A stretch of DNA of 64,000 nucleotides from Flavobacterium sp. ENC (GTDB lineage: Bacteria; Bacteroidota; Bacteroidia; Flavobacteriales; Flavobacteriaceae): NCBI RefSeq assembly GCF_020991415.1, contig NZ_JAJMOY010000002.1:186001-250000 (forward strand), read 5' to 3'. Below the pieces are notes generated by a model that did no database searches, had not been told where the DNA came from, and saw nothing but the letters and a program-made list of their open reading frames with translations. Position numbers and translations under genes: made by a program. Of this stretch, positions 8,567-16,503 are shown piece after piece. Numbering within the stretch: the stretch's first letter is position 1; the number at the start of each line of letters is the position of its first letter.

Positions 8567-10117
8567 TTAATGATCGGAAAGGATCAAATTTGTTTTTCTT
8601 TTTTTCGATTTATTAATCACCAATAAAAGCAGCGGCAAAGTCAGGACAAAAAATAAGCCAACCAGAAAAAAAGCATCCCGGTAACTCAATAGTGAGGATT
8701 GTTTCAGGATGATATTTTCCATTAGTTTTAAAGCTTTAAGTCTTGATTCATTATAAGTAAAACCTTTGTGCTGAAAGTAGCTGATATACGCATTTATTCG
8801 ATCCATGGCAATGGTATTATCGGGCGTAACATTCGAAATCAGTACATTTCGATAGGCAGCAAACCGGTGGGCAACATAGGTATTGATAATAGAAACCCCA
8901 AAAGAACCACCCAATTGACGCATCATATTATTAAGGGCAGCGCCTTGTCCGACGTCTTTATCGGCTAAGGAAGAAACGGCCAGCATGGTAAGCGGCACCG
9001 TAAGTAAAGCCAATCCCAGAGCCCTGAAAATAAGCGAAGTTGATACCTCAAAAGCACTTGTATTTAAGGTGATCCCGGACATCCTCCAGTTAAAATAAAT
9101 AAACAGCATAAATCCAACCGCGATAATGATCACTGGCGAAACCCCTTTTTGCAGTAAAGTTCCGCACAGTTTTAAAGCCAGCAATGCAAACAAAGCGCCG
9201 GGAAGTAAAAGTAATCCGGTCTGGTAAGGTGAAAAACTTAAAAGCCGCTGTGCCACAACCGGACTGATATAAATCGAAATAAACATTCCAAAACCCGTCA
9301 CAAAAGTCAGGATTGCAGCAATACTTAATGATTTACTTTTCAGAACCCGCAGATTAACAACAGGTTTTTCTATGGTCAGTTCCCAATAGATAAAGAAAAA
9401 TAGTGAAGTGACGGCAACAACGGTAAGAACAATTATGTATCTGGTTTCAAACCAATCCTCGACTTCGCCTCTTTCCAATACGGTTTGTAAGGCACCAACT
9501 CCAATGGCCAGTAAAGCAATACCTGTCCAGTCGACTTTTGTTATTTCCGGTTTGACAGCAGGTTCACGCAACAGAAAATAACACGAAATAGCCACCAGAA
9601 TCCCGATTGGAATATTAATTAAAAAGATCCAGGGCCAGTCGTAGTTTTCAGTAATATAACCGCCAAGCGTTGGCCCGATGGTAGGTCCGATAAAAATTCC
9701 TGCCCCGAATAAAGCTCCGGCGGAGGATTGTTTGTCTTTCGGAAAAAGTTCAAATACAATTACCTGTGAAATCGACAACAAGGCACCACCACCAATTCCC
9801 TGAAAAAACCGGAAGAACACCAGCATCCAGATATTGGACGAATGCCCACACATAAAAGAACAAAAAGTGAATAAAATAACAGAGCCAATGTAATAATTCC
9901 GTCTGCCCAAATTCGCACTCAGAAAACTGGTAATCGGGATAATGATAACATTGGCAATGGCATAAGCGGTAATGACCCAGGATGTATCTTCAAGAGTAGC
10001 GCCCAGATTTCCGCTCATATGCGACAGTGCCACATTTACGATTGAGATATCAATCAGTTCCATGATTGCAGCAAGAATGACGGTAAAAATGAGCAGTTTT
10101 CGGTTTAGTGATGCCAT
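8567..10117 (-). CDS. DHA2 family MFS multidrug efflux transporter (EmrB/QacA type)
   Basis: 516 residues with about 14 hydrophobic segments, the count expected of the DHA2 branch. The N-terminal helix LAAIMELIDISIVNVAL carries the conserved acidic residue of drug/proton antiporters. Motif C of efflux MFS appears as GIFIGPTIGPTLGGYI, followed by WPWIFLINIPIGI. It should export hydrophobic toxicants from the cytoplasm using the proton gradient. A palindromic operator (ATACCAATCGGTAT, 10125-10138) ends only 7 nt upstream of the ATG. The same palindrome precedes the neighbouring thioesterase and TetR genes, so it is almost certainly TetR-controlled. No adjacent membrane-fusion or outer-membrane channel gene is present. 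Confidence 0.93.
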   Translation of the reverse strand: MASLNRKLLIFTVILAAIMELIDISIVNVALSHMSGNLGATLEDTSWVITAYAIANVIIIPITSFLSANLGRRNYYIGSVILFTFCSFMCGHSSNIWMLVFFRFFQGIGGGALLSISQVIVFELFPKDKQSSAGALFGAGIFIGPTIGPTLGGYITENYDWPWIFLINIPIGILVAISCYFLLREPAVKPEITKVDWTGIALLAIGVGALQTVLERGEVEDWFETRYIIVLTVVAVTSLFFFIYWELTIEKPVVNLRVLKSKSLSIAAILTFVTGFGMFISIYISPVVAQRLLSFSPYQTGLLLLPGALFALLALKLCGTLLQKGVSPVIIIAVGFMLFIYFNWRMSGITLNTSAFEVSTSLIFRALGLALLTVPLTMLAVSSLADKDVGQGAALNNMMRQLGGSFGVSIINTYVAHRFAAYRNVLISNVTPDNTIAMDRINAYISYFQHKGFTYNESRLKALKLMENIILKQSSLLSYRDAFFLVGLFFVLTLPLLLLVINKSKKRKTNLILSDH

Positions 10118-10124
10118 ATTTTTT

Positions 10125-10138
10125 ATACCAATCGGTAT
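10125..10138. promoter_or_regulatory. TetR-type operator in front of the efflux gene
   Basis: ATACC-AATC-GGTAT, a perfect 5-bp-arm palindrome with a 4-bp centre, immediately upstream of the MFS start. One of three copies in this cluster. Confidence 0.75.
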
Positions 10139-10184
10139 ATTTTTAATTAAAAAAGAAGGTATTTCAGCTAATCAAATATTGGAA

Positions 10185-10637
10185 TTAGTGTAATTCTTTC
10201 TTGACAAGATTAGTTTTCAAAAGGTTGGAAGTGGCTCTGGCAATTAATCGGGTTTCGGCGGCATTCCAGATTTCGCATTGGGCATTCACCATTTGTTTTC
10301 CTTTTCTGATGATGGCCGTTTTGGCAATGATCGTATCTCCAACAAAAGCAGGCGTAAAATAATCTACCACAAGATTGATGGTGGTGTAAAAAGTTTCTTC
10401 ATTGAGCGAAAACATCATGGCTCCGATACAATCATCGGCAATCGCGGCAGTAACGCCTCCGTGAAGGCTTTTTACCGGATTTGACATTTCTTCACGAACT
10501 ACATATTTAAAAATAACACCACTTTCTTCGGCGGCCAGAACGATGGGTTTCATCCAGAGCATAAAAGGGGATGGTGAAGCTGTAAATTCCCGGTCAATGT
10601 GATTTTTTAATACTTGTAATCTTTTGTTGGTTTCCAT
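10185..10637 (-). CDS. PaaI-like hotdog-fold thioesterase
   Basis: 150 residues with the hotdog fold of the PaaI/YbgC-like acyl-CoA thioesterases. The key motif is NPVKSLHGGVTAAIADDCIGAMM, where HGG opens the central helix, followed by the strands TTINLVVDYFTPAFVGD. The enzyme should hydrolyse a small acyl- or aryl-CoA thioester. It lies between the TetR gene and the efflux gene with 67-bp gaps on both sides. It has its own operator copy, so all three are probably induced by one compound, perhaps an aromatic or fatty acid that is both CoA-activated and exported. That last link is inference. Confidence 0.85.
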   Translation of the reverse strand: METNKRLQVLKNHIDREFTASPSPFMLWMKPIVLAAEESGVIFKYVVREEMSNPVKSLHGGVTAAIADDCIGAMMFSLNEETFYTTINLVVDYFTPAFVGDTIIAKTAIIRKGKQMVNAQCEIWNAAETRLIARATSNLLKTNLVKKELH

Positions 10638-10665
10638 TTGTTTATGATTATTAGTGTTTTATATT

Positions 10666-10679
10666 ATACCATTCGGTAT
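10666..10679. promoter_or_regulatory. TetR-type operator in front of the thioesterase gene
   Basis: ATACC-ATTC-GGTAT, the second copy of the operator, ending 28 nt upstream of the thioesterase ATG on the minus strand. Only the third central base differs from the other two copies. Confidence 0.75.
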
Positions 10680-10704
10680 ATTTTTAAATAAAAAAAAGTA
10701 AGCG

Positions 10705-11295
10705 TTATTCTAAATCGTCTATGATTTTGTGCAGTGCCAGCATAATATCGGATAAGTTGGTCAGATTTCCGGTTATTTTTGCAATCATAACCGCGCCTTC
10801 GATTATCGCAATCATCGTCAGGGCGGTTTTCTCCGGATCGATGGATTTGGCTTTGAATTCTCCGTTATTAATACCCTGTTGGATCAAATCAGTTAGTTTA
10901 TCTCTCCAGGCCAGAATTGTATTTTCTACTTTTTTGCGAAGTACAGGATGCGTATCATCAGCTTCCGTAGCCGTATTGATAATGGGACAGCCGCCCTGGG
11001 TTATCCTTAAATCATAATATTCAGAGTAGAGACGGGGATAGACCAATAATTTGTCTTTAAAAGTTTTCTGCTTTTCAATTTCTTTTGCAAAGGTATCCTG
11101 CAGTTTTTTTACATTAAATTTGAATGCTGCAATGGCCACTTCATCTTTATTCTCGAAATTCCCGTAGATACTGCCTTTGGTAAGTCCTGTTGCTTCGGTA
11201 ATATCACTCATGGAAGTGCCGCTGTACCCTTTCATATTAAAAATAGGGGCAGTTTTTTCAATTATAAATTGCTTTGTTCTTTCAGCCTTACTCAT
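10705..11295 (-). CDS. TetR/AcrR family transcriptional repressor
   Basis: About 196 residues from the ATG at 11295 (MSKAERTKQFIIEKTAPIF). The in-frame ATG at 11316 would place the operator at 11321-11334 only 4 nt upstream, so the downstream start is preferred. The N-terminal helix-turn-helix is typical: GYSGTSMSDITEATGLTKGS then IYGNFENKDEV. The C-terminal ligand domain resembles the AcrR/NemR-like group (GGCPIINTATEADDTHPVLR). It heads a three-gene cluster with a thioesterase and an efflux pump, and the same palindrome stands before each gene, including its own, which implies autoregulation. Confidence 0.92.
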   Translation of the reverse strand: MSKAERTKQFIIEKTAPIFNMKGYSGTSMSDITEATGLTKGSIYGNFENKDEVAIAAFKFNVKKLQDTFAKEIEKQKTFKDKLLVYPRLYSEYYDLRITQGGCPIINTATEADDTHPVLRKKVENTILAWRDKLTDLIQQGINNGEFKAKSIDPEKTALTMIAIIEGAVMIAKITGNLTNLSDIMLALHKIIDDLE

Positions 11296-11320
11296 GATGA
11301 GGTAATTATATTGCAAATAT

Positions 11321-11334
11321 ATACCAATCGGTAT
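11321..11334. promoter_or_regulatory. TetR-type operator in front of the regulator gene
   Basis: ATACC-AATC-GGTAT, the third copy, 25 nt upstream of the preferred TetR start. Its placement supports autorepression. Confidence 0.75.
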
Positions 11335-11473
11335 TATTTATATTCTTTTTTATGAAAAAGTTTCAGGTTTCAGGTTTGAAATGCGGTTAATGCAGGTATG
11401 GGTTTAACTGCAAGGGTCGCAAGGCCTGTTTATCGGGATGCGCAAAGTTCGCAAAGCTATTCCGCTCCGGGAT

Positions 11474-11592
11474 AAACCTGAAACCTGAAACCTGAAACCT
11501 GAAACCTGAAACCTGAAACCTGAAACCTGAAACCTGAAACCTGAAACCTGAAACCTGAAACCTGAAACCTGAAACCTGAAACCTGAAACCTG
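11474..11592. repeat. seventeen perfect copies of the 7-bp unit AAACCTG
   Basis: Seventeen uninterrupted copies of AAACCTG (119 bp) followed by a degenerate ACACCTG. The spacer of about 420 bp also holds a two-copy version of the complement (TTTCAGGTTTCAGG, about 11359-11375), a CGCAAAGTTCGCAAAG element (about 11440-11455), and a duplicated segment CAACGTGACAAACGTTAAAG (11633 and 11689 regions). Read on the minus strand the array gives an open frame of repeating FQVSGFR, which is an artefact. No gene is supported between 11296 and 11737. Confidence 0.95.
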
Positions 11593-11736
11593 ACACCTGA
11601 ACTTTACAATTGGAACGCGTTTCGACTTCGCTCAACGTGACAAACGTTAAAGCTGAAGACTGAGACTGAAACTGAAAGCTGAGACTGTTCAACGTGACAA
11701 ACGTTAAAGCTGAAGACTGAAAACTGAGACTGAAAA

Positions 11737-12918
11737 CTAATTAACCTCCCTCTTATACCCCAGTTTCCAGCCGTTTTTTTCTTTAAAATAAGTCTCCGTT
11801 ACGGCAACATTTCCAGCCTCTTTACCTTCCGGTTTAATCGTTCCGATATAAGTCAGAATTGCTGTATTTTCATTAGAGAAAACAATCCTGAAATCCTCGG
11901 CAGTCAGGGATTCTGTTGTAGCTTTGGGATCCGCATTAAAACTTTGCAGAAATTCATTTTTGTTCAGGTCTTTGTGATCCGCGGTCTGCAATATAAAATT
12001 AGTTGCTAAAAACGTACTGGCTGCATCAGATTTTCCTTTTGCCACAGCACGTAACAAATCATTTTCCTGTTGAGATAAAAGTTTTAGCAAAGGTTCTTCT
12101 TTAATGTATTTGGTTAATTCATAAGTAGAAACGGGTCCGTTATGCGTTGGATAAATCGTTTTTACCTTATTTTCAAGTGCAATTTTTTCAATCACTTTTA
12201 AATTTTCATCCGCCAGTTGTTTGTTTTCGTGAAAAAAATGTTCCCTTACATGATGACCGTCAGGAGCCAGTCCGCCTCTCTGGGATTTGAAGGTTCCTAC
12301 AAAAGCATCACCGACAAAAAGATTTTCGCCAATCAGAATCAATAAATCACCGGGTGTATGTCCGCCTTTAATCGGGATGATTTTGCCGTTTATGCCATAA
12401 GGGGCAAGATCAATAGTCTTTTCAACAATGATATCAGGCGTAAAGGGAGGATAATTTAAGTCGGAATAGGGGCGAAGCCTGTTTCCCCAGATGCTGACAT
12501 CTTCCGATTTTTGCAATTCCGTTTTACCTGTTGTAAACTTTTCCAGATCTGCCTTGCTTCCGGCGATCTTAGTTTTGAAGGTTTGCTGTAAAAACCGGGC
12601 ATTTCCTGCGTGATCGCCATGGCCATGTGTCACAATAGCCAAAGTTATATCTTCAGGTTTAAAGCCTAATTTTTTTATGGAATTTACCAGACTGTCCTGA
12701 TAACCTGGAACGGGAACGCCTGTGTCAATTAAAAGTAATTTACCGGAATTGCCTTTTATCAGATAGGCTTCTGAAAAATAATTACGGATATGATATACCC
12801 CGACTTTACTGTTGTCATTTTTGTTTTGTGCAGCTGCAGTAAAAGTTGTGATACACATTAGAAAGAGAAACAATAAAGAAAAACGTTCCTTACTGTTAGA
12901 ATACATTGCCTTTTTCAT
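11737..12918 (-). CDS. secreted metallo-beta-lactamase-fold hydrolase with C-terminal NTF2-like domain
   Basis: About 393 residues from the ATG at 12918; upstream in-frame codons to 12954 would spoil the signal peptide, which ends TTFTAAAQ. The metal-binding motif is HGHGDHAGN, with further ligands at GGHTPGD and in PTHNG. Before it lies the usual strand LLLIDTGVPV. The overall shape resembles subclass B3-like beta-lactamases and related lipases or lactonases. The last 110 or so residues look like a SnoaL/NTF2-like domain (FLATNFILQTADHKDLNKNE). True beta-lactamase activity cannot be claimed. The divergent Crp-type regulator upstream may control it. Confidence 0.8.
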   Translation of the reverse strand: MKKAMYSNSKERFSLLFLFLMCITTFTAAAQNKNDNSKVGVYHIRNYFSEAYLIKGNSGKLLLIDTGVPVPGYQDSLVNSIKKLGFKPEDITLAIVTHGHGDHAGNARFLQQTFKTKIAGSKADLEKFTTGKTELQKSEDVSIWGNRLRPYSDLNYPPFTPDIIVEKTIDLAPYGINGKIIPIKGGHTPGDLLILIGENLFVGDAFVGTFKSQRGGLAPDGHHVREHFFHENKQLADENLKVIEKIALENKVKTIYPTHNGPVSTYELTKYIKEEPLLKLLSQQENDLLRAVAKGKSDAASTFLATNFILQTADHKDLNKNEFLQSFNADPKATTESLTAEDFRIVFSNENTAILTYIGTIKPEGKEAGNVAVTETYFKEKNGWKLGYKREVN

Positions 12919-13019
12919 TTTTATGATATTAAAATTATTTGTCCTTATTGACACTGCAAATCTGGGACAGAATAAGAAAAATAAAAATGAACTGGTTTAG
13001 GAAATAAGGTTGAACTGGT

Positions 13020-13607
13020 TTAACTTTTTGATGCTTTTCCGTTTCGGATTTTGCTGAGGTATTCGGTACTGAAGCCCAGATATGAAGCCAGGGCGTATTG
13101 CGGAACACGCTTGGCGATTGCCGCATATTTGCTCATGAATTCATCGTAACGTTCTTCGGCGGTTTTGGTAAAATTAGACAGGAGTCTTTTTTGCTGGAAG
13201 GCCAATGAGCGCTGGGTGATGATACGTTCGAATTTTTCAAGTTTGGGTATTTCTGCCAAAAACCGTTGCTCGTCTTCATAAGCGATCTGAATGAGAACTG
13301 AATCTTCCAGTGCTTCGACAAATAAAGTGGCAGGCTCCTGATAGATTAAACTGCTGTAATCCGAGATCCACCAGTCTTCTATGGCAAAAGATAAGGTGTG
13401 TTCCTTGCCTTCCTTGTCTACCAGATAACCCCTGAAAGCGCCTTTTACCACATAGCTTTTATGTTGGCATACAAAGCCGGGCTGTACAATGAACTGTCTT
13501 TTTTTGACTTTGGTAATTTTCAAAAAGCCGGCCAGATGATTTTTTTCATCATCGGTCAGATCGACGTATCTGGAAATATAATCTATTACGGGCAGTAAAT
13601 CCTTCAT
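13020..13607 (-). CDS. Crp/Fnr family transcriptional regulator
   Basis: 195 residues with an N-terminal cyclic-nucleotide-binding-like beta barrel (FIVQPGFVCQHKSYVVKGAF) and a C-terminal helix-turn-helix (VPQYALASYLGFSTEYLSKI). This is the short Bacteroidetes version that controls nearby genes and often does not bind cAMP; the phosphate-binding arginine motif is not evident. It lies just upstream of the hydrolase gene on the same strand, about 100 nt away, so it may regulate it or share its transcript. A divergent AraC gene starts 101 nt away. Confidence 0.88.
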   Translation of the reverse strand: MKDLLPVIDYISRYVDLTDDEKNHLAGFLKITKVKKRQFIVQPGFVCQHKSYVVKGAFRGYLVDKEGKEHTLSFAIEDWWISDYSSLIYQEPATLFVEALEDSVLIQIAYEDEQRFLAEIPKLEKFERIITQRSLAFQQKRLLSNFTKTAEERYDEFMSKYAAIAKRVPQYALASYLGFSTEYLSKIRNGKASKS

Positions 13608-13708
13608 CCGGCAAAGATAAAATATTATTTATGGATGAGGAAGTATCTGTTTTTATTCTTTAACATTTTCGGATGTAAATCTTTGTTTGAATTTCATAAC
13701 TTTGCCTC

Positions 13709-14581
13709 ATGAAGGAAAACAGTATTTCGGAACCAGTTGATTTTAATACTTCTGACTTAAAACTGAAAGGGTTTAAAGTGTACGAAGCCGGAAACGACTG
13801 TAATACCATACCTACTTATAACCGCAGGGATTTTTATAAAATCTGTATCAATACCGGCCAGAATATCATTCAGTATGCGGACAGGGGTATTGAAACTGAC
13901 GGAACTATTCTGTTTTTCGGCAATCCTCATATTCCGTATTCCTGGGAAATAACTTCTGCATCTTATCACGGTTTTGCCTGTGTTTTTACCGAGGAATTCC
14001 TGAAGGTCAATGACCGCTCGGAAAGCCTTCATGAATGTCCGTTGTTTAAAATCAGCGGAACACCAATCTTTTATTTATCTGCAGAACAAAAGATATTTAT
14101 AACCTCTCTTTTTCAGAAAATGATTGTAGAGCAGGATACCGATTATGTGTTTAAAGACGATTTAATCCGCAATTATATTAATCTGATTATTCATGAATCG
14201 ATGAAAATGCAGCCTTCGGAAAATTTCTTTAAACATAAAAATGCTTCCGCAAGAATTACCTCTTTGTTTCTGGAGCTTTTGGAAAGACAATTTCCCATTG
14301 AAACTAAAGATCAGCCACTTGTATTGAAAAATCCGCAGGATTACGCACAAAATCTGGCGGTTCACGTCAATCACCTGAATCGTTCGGTAAAGGAAATTAC
14401 AGGAAAATCGACTACAGCACACATTACCGAAAGAATTATCAGTGAAGCAAAAGCATTGTTACAGCACACGGACTGGAGTATTGCAGACATCGGATATTCC
14501 CTTGGATTTGAATATCCGAGTTATTTCAACAATTACTTCAAAAGACTTACAGGAACGGTTCCAAAATCGTTACGAATGTAA
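13709..14581 (+). CDS. AraC family transcriptional regulator
   Basis: 290 residues: an N-terminal cupin-like sensing domain (ILFFGNPHIPYSWE) and a C-terminal double helix-turn-helix. The second half is clear: ALLQHTDWSIADIGYSLGFE then YPSYFNNYFKRLTG. It is divergent from the Crp-type gene and 254 nt upstream of a cupin protein, either of which could be a target. The inducer is unknown. Confidence 0.9.
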   Translation: MKENSISEPVDFNTSDLKLKGFKVYEAGNDCNTIPTYNRRDFYKICINTGQNIIQYADRGIETDGTILFFGNPHIPYSWEITSASYHGFACVFTEEFLKVNDRSESLHECPLFKISGTPIFYLSAEQKIFITSLFQKMIVEQDTDYVFKDDLIRNYINLIIHESMKMQPSENFFKHKNASARITSLFLELLERQFPIETKDQPLVLKNPQDYAQNLAVHVNHLNRSVKEITGKSTTAHITERIISEAKALLQHTDWSIADIGYSLGFEYPSYFNNYFKRLTGTVPKSLRM

Positions 14582-14834
14582 ATTGTTTCAAATTCTTAAT
14601 TTTTTGTTTGATTTTCATTATTTCTGATCAGATTTACCGTTGTAAATTTGCCCTCAGAATAAGGAATTATTGATCAGATTTCTTTTACCGGCTAAACATA
14701 AACTTCCATAAGCACATTCTTGCTTGATTTAGTTGCGGTACTGACAATAAAAATAAAGCTTTATAACGGTAAGGCTAAGGACAATACTCAAATAAATTTT
14801 AAATAGAAAACTAACGCAATTAACAACTAACTTT

Positions 14835-15245
14835 ATGTCAACAAAATATACTACAGTTACTGAAGAAGGGAAAATTTCGAATTCGTATATGACCGGTGAT
14901 GTTTCTTATAAAAAACAAACCAGCGACATTCATCCCGAAAATACAGTTATCAAAGATGTTGCTTTTGAACCGGGTTCGAGATGCAACTGGCATATCAATT
15001 CCAGTTTGCAGCTGTTTATAGCTACGGATGGAATTGGCTATTATCAGGAAAGAGGAAAAGGGATGAAATTAGTTCATAAAGGACAAGTATTGACAGTATT
15101 GCCCGGAGTAGAGCATTGGTACGGCGCTACGCCCTTCAGTCGTTTTTCACATATAGCAATCATTACAGAAATCGACAAAGGCAAAGGAATCTGGTTAGAG
15201 AGCGTAACGGACGAAGAATACAATAGCTTTGGGAAAAGCTACTAA
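14835..15245 (+). CDS. cupin domain protein
   Basis: 136 residues forming one cupin barrel of the group that accompanies carboxymuconolactone-decarboxylase-like proteins. Motif 1 is FEPGSRCNWHINSSLQLFIA and motif 2 is VLPGVEHWYGATPFSRFSHIAI. The usual second metal histidine of motif 1 (HTH in relatives) is replaced by Asn (HIN), so metal binding may be weakened or use another ligand. It follows an AraC regulator that may control it. Enzymatic role unknown. Confidence 0.82.
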   Translation: MSTKYTTVTEEGKISNSYMTGDVSYKKQTSDIHPENTVIKDVAFEPGSRCNWHINSSLQLFIATDGIGYYQERGKGMKLVHKGQVLTVLPGVEHWYGATPFSRFSHIAIITEIDKGKGIWLESVTDEEYNSFGKSY

Positions 15246-15309
15246 GTTCCTGAGAAAAGAAAAACCTTAGAACCTTAGCATCTCAGCACCTCAGTCCCTT
15301 TAAAAAAAA

Positions 15310-15345
15310 AATAAACCCCTGAACATTACTGTCCAGGGGTTCCCC
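15310..15345. terminator. terminator between cupin and DUF4142 genes
   Basis: AACCCCTG and CAGGGGTT, with an 11-13 nt loop, are flanked by A tracts on both sides. The A tract on the left becomes a T tract for the minus-strand DUF4142 gene. Confidence 0.6.
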
Positions 15346-15369
15346 CAAAAAAAAATACCAATACCAATT

Positions 15370-15957
15370 CTATTTTTTGTCTAAATTTTGCTTAAGCATT
15401 TTAGCATGTTCCAAATGAGCGGTTAAGCCGGCAATATTATTTGATGCCCAAACTTTAACATCTTCATCTTTAGCATCCTCAGAAGCCTTTTTTAGTTTAT
15501 CAATTGCTTTTTCGTGACCGTCGATCATCATATCAGCAAATTTTTTGTCAAAATCAACTCCTGATTTTTCGTTCAGTTTATTGTATTCTTCCTGACCTTC
15601 TTCAGTTAAAGAAGTTGGAAGAGTGAAATTTTTTGCTTTTGCTAATGCACTTACTTCAGAAGCAGATTTAGTGTGCTCATCAACCAACATTTTACCAAAT
15701 TTTTTCACTTCTACATTTGTACTTTTGGTCTGAGCCAGTTTTCCGATTTCGATTTCAGCTAAATTTACTTCAGCGATATCTACTAAAAATTCAGAATCGT
15801 CTTTTTTATCTTCTATAGAATCAAATTTAGCTTCATTTGTATCTTCAGCAACCTCTTTCGGGTCTTCTTGTTTAGTTTCATTTTTGCAGGAATTTAGGAA
15901 TATAATGATTAGTCCGGCGCCTAAAATAACTTTTCCTGCTAGTAGTAACTTTTTCAT
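15370..15957 (-). CDS. DUF4142 lipoprotein
   Basis: 195 residues. The N-terminus is a lipoprotein signal (MKKLLLAGKVILGAGLIIIFLNSC, lipobox Cys 24), followed by an acidic linker and then the DUF4142 four-helix ferritin-like domain: FLVDIAEVNLAEIEIGKLAQ, FGKMLVDEHTKS, FADMMIDGHEKAIDKL, LTAHLEHAKML. The paired His/Glu pattern of the family is present. DUF4142 proteins are envelope-located, often stress- or stationary-phase-induced, and of unknown biochemical function. It stands at the start of a stress-flavoured neighbourhood. Confidence 0.9.
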   Translation of the reverse strand: MKKLLLAGKVILGAGLIIIFLNSCKNETKQEDPKEVAEDTNEAKFDSIEDKKDDSEFLVDIAEVNLAEIEIGKLAQTKSTNVEVKKFGKMLVDEHTKSASEVSALAKAKNFTLPTSLTEEGQEEYNKLNEKSGVDFDKKFADMMIDGHEKAIDKLKKASEDAKDEDVKVWASNNIAGLTAHLEHAKMLKQNLDKK

Positions 15958-16234
15958 GATTTTGTGGTTTAAATGTTATGATGTAAAATTATTCAGAAGA
16001 CAGAAGAATATTTTACAGCATTTTTGAAAAATGTTACAGGATTTAAATATCAGTAAATAAAAAATAGTATTTAATGAAAATGAATCCATAAAAATTATAG
16101 GTGTTTTAATAAAGGCTTTGACTTATAGCTAATTATGAAAATTTATCCAAAAATTCTATAACGTCTTTTTCGTGGTTTATCATGAATTTTGAGGAACTAT
16201 ACATACTTATCATAATCACTTAAAATTTATTGTC

Positions 16235-16474
16235 ATGCCAGATCCAAGAATTAAAAACGAGGAGCAATACGAAGCACTTTTAAAAAAAGGATATAGTAAA
16301 GAAAAATCAGCACGTATTGCAAATACTCCTGATTCGGGAGAAAAAGGAGGTCACGCAAAACCTTACGAAGAATGGACAAAAGACGAATTGTACCAACAGG
16401 CCAGAAAAGTAGGCATACCGGGGCGTTCTTATATGTCTAAAAAAAATCTTATCAAATCATTGCGCAACAACTAG
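16235..16474 (+). CDS. small Rho-N/SAP-like protein (DUF7218 type)
   Basis: 79 residues. The N-terminal half, DPRIKNEEQYEALLKKGYSK then EKSARIANTPDSGEKGGHA, is a recognisable small family. The C-terminal half, YEEWTKDELYQQARKVGIPG then SYMSKKNLIKSLR, is the helix-extended-loop-helix of Rho termination factor N-terminal and SAP-like nucleic-acid-binding domains. Such proteins are typically abundant under stress and probably bind DNA or RNA. It is 29 nt upstream of topoisomerase IB, and the pair is likely co-transcribed. The motif AATTCTATAA lies about 74 nt upstream of its ATG. Confidence 0.8.
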   Translation: MPDPRIKNEEQYEALLKKGYSKEKSARIANTPDSGEKGGHAKPYEEWTKDELYQQARKVGIPGRSYMSKKNLIKSLRNN

Positions 16475-16503
16475 ATTGCCAAATTAATCTTTGAGAAAAT
16501 AAT

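Noticed and set aside
11474..11592. Possible CRISPR array
   Set aside because: The unit is 7 bp with no spacers, and no cas genes are present in the window.
11387..11692. 101-residue minus-strand open frame with repeating FQVSGFR
   Set aside because: It is the translation of the 7-bp AAACCTG array and its flanks, with no coding features beyond the repeat.
13697..13704. TAACTTTG as -7 element of the AraC gene
   Set aside because: It ends 4 nt before the ATG, which would put the transcription start at or inside the coding region, and no TTG stands at the right distance.
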